In this document: piece by piece, positions 16,523-24,880 of the stretch | How the letters are laid out: each line of letters begins with the position of its first letter | Numbering within the stretch: position 1 is the stretch's first letter | NCBI GenBank assembly: GCA_963664625.1 | Contig: OY761541.1 | Span: forward strand, 3,658,001-3,722,000 | DNA from: CBDCFV01 sp963664625 | Lineage (GTDB): Bacteria; Chloroflexota; Dehalococcoidia; Lucifugimonadales; UBA3495 | Direction of reading: 5' to 3' | Length of the DNA: 64,000 nt | The notes under the pieces: model-generated | What the model was told of the DNA's origin: nothing | Database searches by the model: none | Seen by the model: only the letters and a program-made list of their open reading frames with translations | Made by a program: the position numbers and the translations under genes

Positions 16523-17989
16523 TCACAGTGCCTGGTCCAGGCCGTAGTCGGCCCACTTGCGGTCCACCAAGGCTTTGATTTCGGCGGACATTTCGATGTC
16601 CGGAGGCCACTCCCTTTGACCGCCTTCAGAAACGTCCTTCTTGGTGGCGTCGATGCCAAGCTTGCCGCCGAACCGGGGCGTGGCAGAGGCGTGGTCGAGG
16701 TCGTCCAGTGGGCCGGTGGTGATGATTATGTCCCGCGCCGGGTCGATGTTGTTCGTCACCCGCCACACGACTTCCGACGGGTCCTGCACGTTTACGAAAT
16801 GGTCCACTACAACGATGGTCTTGGCAAGGCTCATCAATCCCAAGCCCCATAGCCCGTGCATGACCTTCCGCGCTTGGCCGGGATATTCCTTCTTAATGGA
16901 GACGATGACCAGGTTGTGGAAAATACCTTCGGCCGGCATGTTGACGTCAACGACCTCAGGCAACACCATCTTGATGGCGGGCAGGAACAGCCGCTCCGTC
17001 ACCTTTCCCATCCAGTAGTCTTCCATGGGTGGACGCCCTACGATGATAGTTGGGTATATGGGCGAACGGCGCCGAGTGATACATTCAACGTGGAACACCG
17101 GGTATGGGTCAGTCAGGGAGTAGTACCCGGTGTGGTCGCCGAAGGGCCCCTCAAGCCGCTCTTCCCCCGGCGTAACGTACCCCTCCAGCACTATTTCGGC
17201 GTGGGCCGGGACCATCAGGTCGGAGTTGCGGGCCTTCACCATCTCCACGCCCTCCTCCCGCAGAAAACCGGCAACCACCATCTCGTCCATGTCCGGCGGC
17301 AGAGGTGCTGATCCGGTCCAGATGGTGGCCGGGTCGGCGCCCAGCGCCACCGCCACGTCCATCCTCGGCATCCCTTGGTCGCGTCCCACCCGGTAGTGGT
17401 GGGCGCCAACCTTGTGGGTCTGCCAGTGCATTCCGGTTGTCTTTTTGTCGTACACCTGCATCCGGTACGTGCCGTAGTTCTGTACTCCGGTCTCCGGGTC
17501 CCGTGTTATCACCAAGGGTAGCGTGATGTACCGGCCGCCGTCCAAGGGCCAGCATTTGATGATGGGGAACTGGAACAGGTCGACGTCTTCCCCCTCGATC
17601 ACGACCTCCTGGGAGGGCGCTCGTCGCACCGTCTTAGGTTGGAATGACCCCACGTGGACCAACTGGCCCAGTGTGCGAAGCTTGTTGATCAAGCCCTCCG
17701 GCGGGCCGTGCATCAGCCCCAGCAGTCCCTGGAACCTCTCCACCAAGTCTTCCAGGCGCTCCACGCCAAGAGCCCAGGCCATGCGGCGTTCGGAAGCGAA
17801 TATGTTTATCAGCACCGGCATGTCGTAGCCGGCAACGTTCTCGAAAAGCAGGGCGGGGCCGCCTCGTTTGATCATCCGGTCGGCGATCTCCGATATCTCC
17901 AGGTCCCAACTGACCGGCGACGAAATCCGGCGCAATTCTCCTTTCTGTTCGAGAAAGGTAATGAACTCGCGGAGGTCTTGGAATTTCAT
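16523..17989 (-). CDS. ubiD: UbiD-family decarboxylase (prFMN-dependent)
   Basis: This 488-aa protein is a UbiD decarboxylase of the size used for polyprenyl hydroxybenzoate or naphthoate acids. The N-terminal prFMN/metal domain and the motif EERLEGPFGDHTGYY, carrying conserved Glu and Arg, are present. It removes the carboxyl group from the prenylated aromatic acid with the cofactor made by UbiX. It is the first gene of the minus-strand block ubiD-ubiA-ubiX-protease-ubiE, and its start at 17989 leaves 290 bp of upstream non-coding DNA for the promoter. Confidence 0.93.
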   Translation of the reverse strand: MKFQDLREFITFLEQKGELRRISSPVSWDLEISEIADRMIKRGGPALLFENVAGYDMPVLINIFASERRMAWALGVERLEDLVERFQGLLGLMHGPPEGLINKLRTLGQLVHVGSFQPKTVRRAPSQEVVIEGEDVDLFQFPIIKCWPLDGGRYITLPLVITRDPETGVQNYGTYRMQVYDKKTTGMHWQTHKVGAHHYRVGRDQGMPRMDVAVALGADPATIWTGSAPLPPDMDEMVVAGFLREEGVEMVKARNSDLMVPAHAEIVLEGYVTPGEERLEGPFGDHTGYYSLTDPYPVFHVECITRRRSPIYPTIIVGRPPMEDYWMGKVTERLFLPAIKMVLPEVVDVNMPAEGIFHNLVIVSIKKEYPGQARKVMHGLWGLGLMSLAKTIVVVDHFVNVQDPSEVVWRVTNNIDPARDIIITTGPLDDLDHASATPRFGGKLGIDATKKDVSEGGQREWPPDIEMSAEIKALVDRKWADYGLDQAL

Positions 17990-18226
17990 ACTGCTGCCAG
18001 AGTGTACGGTCTCGTTATCCGCACTCGTTCAGTCTGAAACGCAAAGGTAGACACAATAACAACGCTCATAGGGCTGGAGCGGTTGGAAGGGCGGGGTTCG
18101 ATGGCGACGACTCGACATAGCGGGTCAAAGAGAGAAGAGGGATCCCGATTTTTGGGAGGAACGTTGGACCCATATAGCAGCGACGGCCAGAGATTAGACC
18201 GTTGGGACGGGATCACAGTTTACAAA

Positions 18227-18257
18227 GCGAGGGGTTCAGCCGTAACCAACCCCTCGC
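18227..18257 (-). terminator. Intrinsic terminator after the zinc-ribbon gene
   Basis: GCGAGGGGTT (18227-18236) pairs perfectly with AACCCCTCGC (18248-18257) around an 11-nt loop. Read on the minus strand it is followed by TTTGT. It lies just beyond the stop of the minus-strand gene at 18280. The rest of 17990-18226 holds no gene that I can see and probably carries the ubiD promoter. Confidence 0.7.
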
Positions 18258-18279
18258 GCTTGGTCGAATATATTTCCGG

Positions 18280-18591
18280 TTAATAGTTGGAAGACTCGTT
18301 CCGCATCTTGCTGAAGCAATCGGAGCAGTATACCGGACGGTCGCCGCGCGGCCTGAATGGGACCATTGCATCGGTGCCGCATTCGGCGCAGACAATGGGA
18401 TACATCTCACGGGGCGCGTCCTGGTACATGCCGCCGCCTCGCTGCTCGGACCGTCGGACGGCTCGGCAACTGCGGCATCGTTTGGGCTCGTTGGAAAAGC
18501 CTCTGGAGTTGAAGAATTCCTGTTCGCCAACAGTAAAAATAAACTCCCCGCCGCACTCCACGCATATCAAGGTCCTGTCCGACAGTGCCAC
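18280..18591 (-). CDS. Zinc-ribbon protein (zf-trcl-like)
   Basis: This 103-aa protein has two zinc-binding regions. The first is CVECGGEF with CRSCR (about residues 10-42); the second is CAECGTDAMVPF with YCSDC (about 68-92). The DAxVPFxPxGxRPVYC pattern is typical of small CxxC proteins common in Chloroflexi and Dehalococcoidia. It starts at GTG 18591 behind a strong AAGGAGG site. A clear terminator follows it, so it is a single-gene unit. The zinc ribbons suggest nucleic-acid or protein binding, but the role is unknown. Confidence 0.85.
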   Translation of the reverse strand: MALSDRTLICVECGGEFIFTVGEQEFFNSRGFSNEPKRCRSCRAVRRSEQRGGGMYQDAPREMYPIVCAECGTDAMVPFRPRGDRPVYCSDCFSKMRNESSNY

Positions 18592-18773
18592 TGGGTCCCT
18601 CCTTGATGACTCTATGTCGATAATAACGAGGCCAAATAGGTCAACCAGTACCGGGCAGAACCCCTGGAGTACGGAGACAACCGCCTTGGATAACCTACCT
18701 TGCGCTTGCGTGACATTATAACCATTGTTTCTCGAAATTCAACCTTTTATCAGGTCAGAACGGACTTTCATTG

Positions 18774-19910
18774 TCAGGCAGGCCCAGGAACGCCGCCCGG
18801 CGCTTCTTCCTGCACCAGGAAGCATGATGAAGCTTTGAACACAGCCCACAGGTATTGTCCTGTTTCTATCCCCATTTCACTCAATGCGGCCCCGGTTACT
18901 TGGGCGCGCAAGGGCACGCCGCACTCCAGCGTCACTTCGAATCCCGGAGGGCGAGGTTGCAGGTCGGTGACAACGCCCTGGAGCCGATTTCGGGCCGAGA
19001 TCCCCACCGGTTCCTGCTTGGACAGGATTATATCGGATGACCGGATGCCTACGGTGACCAAGCCTTTCCCGTCCGGTCTGGAGCCTTCATCGGACGTTAG
19101 GTCGCCAAGGGGCGCCTCCAGCCTGATGCCCATTCCGACGCAGATCATGGTGCCGTCTGCCGGATTCCGGCTGTCTATCTCCAACCTGAAGAGGTTCTCC
19201 ACGCCAACCATTCGGGCCACCTGTCCCCGGCCCGGCTGTCCAAGGACCTGGAAGGGCTCTCCCCTTTCAACTACCCTGCCCTTGTCAAACACCAGCGCCG
19301 AGTGCCCCAGCGCCAGTGCTTCCTCTTTGTCGTGGGTTACCAGCAGTACCGGCACCGGCGACGCCGTGAGCATGGAGCGCAGTTCGTCGCGCAGGGTCCG
19401 ACGCAACTCCGCGTCGAGCGAAGCGAACGGCTCGTCCAGCAGCAGCAATTCCGGCTCGGACGCCAAAGCCCTGGCGAATGCAACCCTTTGCTGCTCGCCT
19501 CCGGAAAGCTGCCAGACTCGCCGCTGTTCCAGTCCGTCAAGCCGGAATAGTTCGATCAGCCTTCGGACCCGTTCGGCGCGTGGGATGGCGGACTTTTTCG
19601 GCGCGCCATAAGCTATGTTTCTCGCCACGGTCAGATGGGGAAACAGGTGGTATCTCTGGGTCAGGTAGCCCACCCTCCGCCGGTGGGCAGGGACCCAAAC
19701 GTTCTCTGCACTGTCGTAGACTATCCGGCCGCCGATTTCCACCCGGCCATGTTCGGGCCGGACCAGACCAGCGATGGCGCGCAGGGTGGTCGTCTTTCCG
19801 GCGCCGGACGGTCCGAAAAGCACCAGGACTTCGCCCTGTTCGACCTGCCAGTCGACTTCCAAGGAGAACCCGGCCCGACGCGATTGCAGCCAACCCCTGC
19901 TTACAGCCAT
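18774..19910 (-). CDS. modC: Molybdate ABC transporter ATP-binding protein ModC
   Basis: ModC hydrolyses ATP to drive molybdate (or tungstate) import through ModB. Walker A is GPSGAGKTTT, the signature LSGGEQQRVAFARAL, Walker B LLLLDEPFASLD and the switch His lies in LLVTHDKEEAL. The C-terminal part (about residue 230 on) holds a TOBE/Mop-like domain that senses oxyanion. I start it at 19910 (MAVSRGW), giving 378 aa; the open frame extends to 19970 but overlaps modB. Gene order on the minus strand is modA-modB-modC. Confidence 0.93.
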   Translation of the reverse strand: MAVSRGWLQSRRAGFSLEVDWQVEQGEVLVLFGPSGAGKTTTLRAIAGLVRPEHGRVEIGGRIVYDSAENVWVPAHRRRVGYLTQRYHLFPHLTVARNIAYGAPKKSAIPRAERVRRLIELFRLDGLEQRRVWQLSGGEQQRVAFARALASEPELLLLDEPFASLDAELRRTLRDELRSMLTASPVPVLLVTHDKEEALALGHSALVFDKGRVVERGEPFQVLGQPGRGQVARMVGVENLFRLEIDSRNPADGTMICVGMGIRLEAPLGDLTSDEGSRPDGKGLVTVGIRSSDIILSKQEPVGISARNRLQGVVTDLQPRPPGFEVTLECGVPLRAQVTGAALSEMGIETGQYLWAVFKASSCFLVQEEAPGGVPGPA

Positions 19911-19938
19911 CGTTTTTGCCTGGTTGCGGCCACTATTT

Positions 19939-20769
19939 TCACAGTCGTTCCTGCCAATGCCGGCGGGCAAGTAGACCTACGCCGGCCAACAGGACTATCG
20001 AGACGCAAAGCAGCAGCACCGACAGTGCAAGGGCAGTGTCCAAGCTCGTCTCCATTGCGGTCATAATGGCTAATGGCATCGTCTGTGTTTTGCCCATGAA
20101 ATTGCCGGCGAACATGATGGTGGCCCCGAATTCCGACAGCGCCCGTGCCCAAGCCAAGGCAAATCCGGTGAGGATAGAGGGACTGGCCAACGGCACAGTC
20201 AGTTGCCAGAAGGTCCGCCAAGGGGAGACGCCAAGGGTCTGGGAAATGTCTTCATACTCGGTGGCCACTGATTGGAACCCCACCTTGGCCGACCTGATAT
20301 AGAAAGGAGCGGCCACAAATACTTGGGCGAATACCACGGCTATGGAGGTGAAAGGCAGGCTGACGCCCAATTCGGCCAGCGGCGGTCCCAATAGGCCGTT
20401 CCTTCCGAATGCCATGAGCATTGCTACACCTGCGACCACCGGCGGCAGGACGATGGGCAACTCGACGAGGCTGTCCAACGCCCTGAGGAAAATCGAAGTG
20501 TTCTTGGCAAGAAGGTAGGCGAAAGGGGTGCCGATCAAAAGGACGACCGCCATGCTTATGATGCTGGTGCCCAGAGAGAGCTTCAACGCGGTTAATGCAA
20601 CATCGCTTGACAGGCTGGAGAGAAACCCATCCTGACCGGCGGCGCGAATCAGCAACGCCAGCACAGGAAACCCTATGAACAGCAGGTAAAGGACCGTGGC
20701 GGGTGCGCCAAAGATGTTGCCGATAGACGGCAGGGAGCGTCCACCGTCCTTTGCCGGCGGCCAGGTCAT
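19939..20769 (-). CDS. modB: Molybdate ABC transporter permease ModB
   Basis: This 276-aa membrane protein has about six transmembrane helices and the permease EAA-type loop (YEDISQTLGVSPWRTFWQLTVP, in two parts), which docks ModC. It forms the membrane channel for molybdate. Its start overlaps the modA stop by 4 bp (ATGA), and modC starts 28 bp after its stop, so the three genes are translationally linked. Confidence 0.92.
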   Translation of the reverse strand: MTWPPAKDGGRSLPSIGNIFGAPATVLYLLFIGFPVLALLIRAAGQDGFLSSLSSDVALTALKLSLGTSIISMAVVLLIGTPFAYLLAKNTSIFLRALDSLVELPIVLPPVVAGVAMLMAFGRNGLLGPPLAELGVSLPFTSIAVVFAQVFVAAPFYIRSAKVGFQSVATEYEDISQTLGVSPWRTFWQLTVPLASPSILTGFALAWARALSEFGATIMFAGNFMGKTQTMPLAIMTAMETSLDTALALSVLLLCVSIVLLAGVGLLARRHWQERL

Positions 20770-21635
20770 GGTTGTCCAACCCGCCTCGCCGGCCCGCTAC
20801 CGGTGTTCGCTGGCGCCGGCTCGAACCCGTGGCGTGCAAGGATGGCTTGGGCCGCCTCCGCTTGAACGAATTGGATGAATGCGCCGGCTGCCTGCGGGTT
20901 GCCGGCGTCTTTCAAGGCGGCTGCGTAATACTCTGCGGCTACGTTGGCTCCCTTCGGGATTGGAATCGTTCGCACATTCGCGGCTGCATATCCTGTGGTG
21001 GCATTGGTCATGTAGACGACCGCGGCGTCAACCTCTCCGAGGACCACCTTTTGCACTACGCTGCGAACGTTCGTTTCCAGGGTGGCCGCGTTGTCCAGCA
21101 CCTTTTGTGAGTAGCCTTCATCGAAGTCGTAAGCCCCGCTCTCCAAGTTGCCCAGCATCTCACGGGTATAGACTCCCACCGGGACACCGGGAAGGGCCAG
21201 CGCCAGTTTGACACCCGGACTGGCAAGGTCGTTCAAGACCTGTACTTTTTCCGACCCCGGTCCGCCCGCAATGGGAGTGATCACCACCAGGCTGTTGCTG
21301 GCGAACGGCGCGGGGTCTCCCGAGACCAGCCCAGCGTCCACTGCCAAGGACATTTGCCTCCGATCGGCAGATACGAAGACATCGCCGGTGGCTCCGAACT
21401 CCAACTGGGTGCGAAGCCTTTGCGATCCTGCGAAATTCAACCGGACCGAAACTCCGGGACTGGCCTTTTCGAAGGCGGTAGCCAGTTCAGGAAATACCTC
21501 CGCCAAGGATGCGGCGGCGAATACCACCAATTCATCGGCGCCCTGGTCGAAATTTTCGGCGTTCCGGGCGGACGGAGAGGCACATCCGGCGATCATCAGC
21601 AGCGAGGCCAGGCCCCATCGAATAATGTTATCCAT
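20766..21635 (-). CDS. modA: Molybdate-binding lipoprotein ModA
   Basis: This 289-aa solute-binding protein has an N-terminal lipoprotein signal with lipobox MIAGC (Cys18), so it should be anchored outside the membrane. The mature part matches ModA: LVVFAAASLAEVFPELA, RLNFAGSQRLRTQLEFGA, GDVFVSAD and the C-terminal FIQFV region. It captures molybdate for ModBC. Molybdate uptake implies molybdopterin enzymes, none of which are in the window. The 204 bp upstream are shared with the divergent gene at 21840. Confidence 0.92.
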   Translation of the reverse strand: MDNIIRWGLASLLMIAGCASPSARNAENFDQGADELVVFAAASLAEVFPELATAFEKASPGVSVRLNFAGSQRLRTQLEFGATGDVFVSADRRQMSLAVDAGLVSGDPAPFASNSLVVITPIAGGPGSEKVQVLNDLASPGVKLALALPGVPVGVYTREMLGNLESGAYDFDEGYSQKVLDNAATLETNVRSVVQKVVLGEVDAAVVYMTNATTGYAAANVRTIPIPKGANVAAEYYAAALKDAGNPQAAGAFIQFVQAEAAQAILARHGFEPAPANTGSGPARRVGQP

Positions 21636-21760
21636 GAATGTTCGCTCGTCATGGATTGTAAATCATACTCAATCAAAAACGGGTTTGCACAAATGGGCCG
21701 TGCTGACAAAAAACCGGAAATCTGCACAAAATGCCCCGCGGTCCAAGAGGGCTTGCGAGT

Positions 21761-21790
21761 TTGACAACCTTTGTGACCGTGGGGTGTAAT
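21761..21790 (+). promoter_or_regulatory. Putative sigma70-type promoter
   Basis: TTGACA (21761-21766), an 18-bp spacer, then TGTAAT (21785-21790) lies 50 bp before the start at 21840. The -35 is a perfect consensus hexamer. It would drive the Lin0512 and cupin genes. Confidence 0.5.
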
Positions 21791-21839
21791 TGTTCCATTC
21801 GAAACCGGACATCAATCGCGGTTAAGAGGTGACAACAAC

Positions 21840-22184
21840 ATGGCTCTAGTTAGATGCGTCATGGAAATGGGAATGGGGGTTGACGTGCATGGGCGGGACT
21901 ATACCACCGCCGCCAAGCGGGCGGTCTTTGATGCTACTCGTCACAGCAGCCTGGGGTTCCAGCGGATGATAGGGAAGACGGCTGACGACATGAGGGTTGA
22001 CATTACCATTGGAGTTCCCCAACCCGACGCAGTTGACGCAGACGCCGTCGTTGCGACCCTGCCGCACGGCACGGGATACTGCCAAGTGGTGCACGGAGGG
22101 CTGGAGATACCCAACGAGGACGGGACTGACGCGATGGTAATTGCCAACGCCGCGGTGATAGTCAGCTTCGACGACGGGACCTGA
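21840..22184 (+). CDS. Lin0512 family protein, function unknown
   Basis: This compact 114-aa protein is like the conserved Lin0512 family. Recognisable segments are MGMGVDVHGRDYTTAAKRAV, HSSLGF, and the C-terminal GDAMVIANAAV-like strand (here GTDAMVIANAA). Family members are small, cytosolic and of unknown role. A GAGGTG site precedes the ATG. The downstream cupin at 22258 is in the same direction and probably co-transcribed. Confidence 0.8.
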   Translation: MALVRCVMEMGMGVDVHGRDYTTAAKRAVFDATRHSSLGFQRMIGKTADDMRVDITIGVPQPDAVDADAVVATLPHGTGYCQVVHGGLEIPNEDGTDAMVIANAAVIVSFDDGT

Positions 22185-22257
22185 TACCAACAGGCCCAGA
22201 CCGGACGCGGACGGCCGTTGACGGCGCCCGCGAACCACATCGGCAAGAGGAAGTTAT

Positions 22258-22608
22258 ATGCCCTATATTCTTCGAGACGACGTGACTGAAGACGAGCCTT
22301 TTCCGGGTATGCACGCCCGGGCTCTTGTGGGAAGGGACCAGGGAAGCGTGGGGTTGACGGTAGCCAATTCGGCATTAGACCCCGGCGCGGGCGTGCCTTT
22401 GCACATCCACCCCAACCACGAAGAAGCCATCCTGATAATGGAGGGCAGCGTCGAGGGAGTTTTGGGAGACGAGACCCGCATCCTGGGACCGGGCGACGTG
22501 CTGCTGGCCCCGGCCGGAGTCAAGCACAGCGCAATCAACCGGTCTGACCAACCGGCAAGGGTGATAACAATCTTCCCCACGACATCGCCGCAAAGGTCCT
22601 TTGTGTGA
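22258..22608 (+). CDS. Cupin-domain protein
   Basis: This 116-aa single-domain cupin carries the metal-binding pattern HIHPNHEEAILIMEGSV (His, His, Glu) in cupin motif 1 and PAGVKHSAIN (His) in motif 2, so a metal site is likely intact. An AGAGGAAG site lies 4 nt before the ATG at 22258. The ligand or substrate is unknown. A strong terminator follows at 22636. Confidence 0.85.
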   Translation: MPYILRDDVTEDEPFPGMHARALVGRDQGSVGLTVANSALDPGAGVPLHIHPNHEEAILIMEGSVEGVLGDETRILGPGDVLLAPAGVKHSAINRSDQPARVITIFPTTSPQRSFV

Positions 22609-22635
22609 TCTTTGCCCAGGTGGTCTTGCACCAGT

Positions 22636-22687
22636 TTGAAGCCCCGCCAGCACCCTCTCTTGGAGAGACGAGCCAGCGGGGCTTCAA
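22636..22687 (+). terminator. Terminator hairpin between converging genes
   Basis: TTGAAGCCCCGC (22636-22647) and GCGGGGCTTCAA (22676-22687) form a 12-bp stem, followed on the plus strand by GTTTTCC. It ends the cupin transcript. The loop can itself fold through CTCT/AGAG. Confidence 0.75.
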
Positions 22688-22736
22688 GTTTTCCTTCCGA
22701 CCTGTTCGGGGTTAATGCGGCCCTGTCATTCCATGC

Positions 22737-22982
22737 CTAATGGGCGGCGTCGGGGGCCCGGGTTCCAAAGACCTTGGCTCCTTTCTTGAAGATGCACTTG
22801 CGGATGTTGAACTCCAACTCCGTGGGGTCGTCGACGTTTGTATAACGGGCCTGGGCCTCGGGACTCCTGAGGTATTCGTACATCTTTTCCAAGACTTCAT
22901 CTTCCGAGGCTCCGGTGATTACGGTCCTGTCTCGGGAATCAGACAAGAAATTACTGGGCCTGGCGTAATAAACGTCTGCCAT
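22737..22982 (-). CDS. Small conserved-looking protein, function unknown
   Basis: This 81-aa acidic/basic mixed protein starts at 22982 (MADVYYARPSN) behind a very strong AAGGAGGAG site. A longer reading from TTG 22997 would start inside that site. I see no signal peptide, membrane helix or known motif. It stands alone between the cupin terminator and the end of hyuB. Confidence 0.6.
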   Translation of the reverse strand: MADVYYARPSNFLSDSRDRTVITGASEDEVLEKMYEYLRSPEAQARYTNVDDPTELEFNIRKCIFKKGAKVFGTRAPDAAH

Positions 22983-23101
22983 AATCTCCTCCTTCAATTT
23001 CAGCAGATATACCTGCCCGGCGGGTCTTGGGTCTCTAGGGCGCCATTATACGGTATTACGTCACCACTGGCACTACCCAACAGGCTACACTCCAAGTCAA
23101 T

Positions 23102-24694
23102 CTACTCCTCGTCGTCCGGTTTGCCCCAACCGCCGCCGCCGGGCGTCCGTATGCTGAGCACATCGCCAACCTCCACATCCACGGTCTCCTTACCCGCCAA
23201 GTGCACCTCCTCGTAGCCGCCCCGGAGCAGAACGTTCTCGCCCGGTTCCCCGTGGTGGCCGCCGTGGAAGCCTGGAGGGGGAAGCTTCCGCCGCTCCGAC
23301 AGAATCGTCACCCTGGCCGGGGTCAGGAATTCCACGTCCCTGGTCAACCCGTCGCCGCCGTTGTATTGGCCCTTGCCGCCGGTGCCCCGGCGCAGGGCGT
23401 AACGCTTCAGCCGCAAGGGAAAGGCGAACTCCAGTGCCTCAATGGGAGTGTTCATGGTGTTGGTCATGTGGGCTTGGATGCCGGAGATCCCATCCTTGGT
23501 GGGCCGGGCGCCCATGCCGCCGGCGATGGTCTCGTAATACACGAACGGCTTGTCGCGGTCCAGGTCGTGGCCGCCGATCAGCAGGTTGTTCATGGTGCCT
23601 TGGCTGGCCGCCGGGATTAGTTCAGGCAATGCCTCGGCCATAGCGGCAAGCAGCACGTCGGCGATGCGCTGCGACGTTTCGACGTTACCCCCGGCTACGC
23701 CCCGTTGCGGCTCCGGGTTGACCAGCGTGCCCAACGGCGTGATGATTTCCACGGGACGCAGGCAGCCTTGGTTGGCCGGCGCTTGGTCTCCCACTATGCA
23801 GCGGATGACGTACAAGCAGGCGGACACGGTCACCGCTTGCGGCGCGTTGATGCAGCCTGGGCGTTGTGGCGATGTGCCGGTGAAATCGACCGTCAGTTCG
23901 TCGCCGGCGACGGTGATGGCGACCGCGATGGGCACGGGTTGCTCGGTCAGGCCGTCGTCGTCCATGTAATCGACCACCTTGTACACCCCGTCGGGAATGT
24001 CCACGATGGCCTGCCGCGTCACCCGCTCCGAGTAGTCCAGCAGGGCCTCCATGTGTTCCTGGGTCTCCTCGTTCCCGTACCGTTGGACGATCTCGTTGAG
24101 ACGCTGTTCCCCGACGCGGATCGAAGCGATCTGGGCCGCCAGGTCTCCCTTACGCTCTTCGGGAGTGCGGGAGTTGCGGCATATCAACTGGATGACTTCC
24201 TGGTTCAACCTGCCGCCCCGGGCCAGCTTGATTGGAGGGATGATGGTGCCTTCCTGGTACAACTCGGTCGACAAGGGGAGAGAACCGGGAGTCATGCCGC
24301 CGACGTCGGCATGGTGACCGCGGTTGGCTACAAATCCGGCCAACCGTTTCTCCCCGTTTTCTTCCGCGTATACCGGCGCAACCAAGGTGATGTCCGGCAG
24401 GTGAGTCCCCCCGAGGTACGGGTCATTGAGGATAACCATGTCCCCCGGACGCAAGGCGTTGGGAAAAACCTCCAGCGCGGCCCTGACCGAGGCCGGCATG
24501 GCCCCCAAGTGTACCGGCACGTGGGCCGCTTGGGCCACCATCTGGCCTTGGGGGTCGAAGATGGCGCAGGAAAAGTCCCGCCGCTCCTTGATGTTGGGTG
24601 AGTACGACGTGCGTTGCAACGCCACGCCCATTTCTTCCGACACGGAGATGAACAGGCTCTTGAATACTTCCAGGCTTATCGGGTCAACAGCCAT
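23102..24694 (-). CDS. hyuB: Hydantoinase B/oxoprolinase family protein (HyuB)
   Basis: This 530-aa protein matches HyuB across its length, with EVFKSLFISVSEEMGVALQRTS near the N-terminus, the GDMVILNDPYLGGTHLPD motif, and the C-terminal PGGGGWG. HyuB pairs with HyuA to open N-methylhydantoin, 5-oxoproline or acetophenone-type substrates with ATP. The HyuA partner is at 26800-28812, unusually separated from hyuB by a PIG-L deacetylase and a methyltransferase. The substrate cannot be decided from sequence. Confidence 0.92.
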   Translation of the reverse strand: MAVDPISLEVFKSLFISVSEEMGVALQRTSYSPNIKERRDFSCAIFDPQGQMVAQAAHVPVHLGAMPASVRAALEVFPNALRPGDMVILNDPYLGGTHLPDITLVAPVYAEENGEKRLAGFVANRGHHADVGGMTPGSLPLSTELYQEGTIIPPIKLARGGRLNQEVIQLICRNSRTPEERKGDLAAQIASIRVGEQRLNEIVQRYGNEETQEHMEALLDYSERVTRQAIVDIPDGVYKVVDYMDDDGLTEQPVPIAVAITVAGDELTVDFTGTSPQRPGCINAPQAVTVSACLYVIRCIVGDQAPANQGCLRPVEIITPLGTLVNPEPQRGVAGGNVETSQRIADVLLAAMAEALPELIPAASQGTMNNLLIGGHDLDRDKPFVYYETIAGGMGARPTKDGISGIQAHMTNTMNTPIEALEFAFPLRLKRYALRRGTGGKGQYNGGDGLTRDVEFLTPARVTILSERRKLPPPGFHGGHHGEPGENVLLRGGYEEVHLAGKETVDVEVGDVLSIRTPGGGGWGKPDDEE

Positions 24695-24754
24695 TGGCTA
24701 CCTCGCAGGGTCTTTTAATTATTGGCACATGGAACTGAGTCCGTTCGTCCCCCT

Positions 24755-24851
24755 TCCCGTCATTCCCGTGTAGGCGGGAATCACGCCGGGGGCATGGGTG
24801 AGCTTGTCGAACCATGAACGGGTAGCCCTTCGACAAGCTCAGGGCGAACGG
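24755..24851. repeat. Palindromic intergenic repeats
   Basis: Two units lie in the 186-bp gap between hyuB and the PIG-L gene. One is the GTCATTCCCGtgtagGCGGGAAT hairpin at about 24758-24782. The other is a perfect 12-bp inverted repeat GAGCTTGTCGAA (24800-24811) with TTCGACAAGCTC (24829-24840), which continues as AGGGCGAACGG. Both motifs look like common dispersed repeats of environmental bacterial genomes. Confidence 0.7.
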
Positions 24852-24880
24852 AAAGACTAACAAGGCGGGCGAGGCCGGTT

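Noticed and set aside
18040..18130. Possible tRNA (GGTTCGAT near 18095)
   Set aside because: No acceptor or anticodon stem can be drawn around it.
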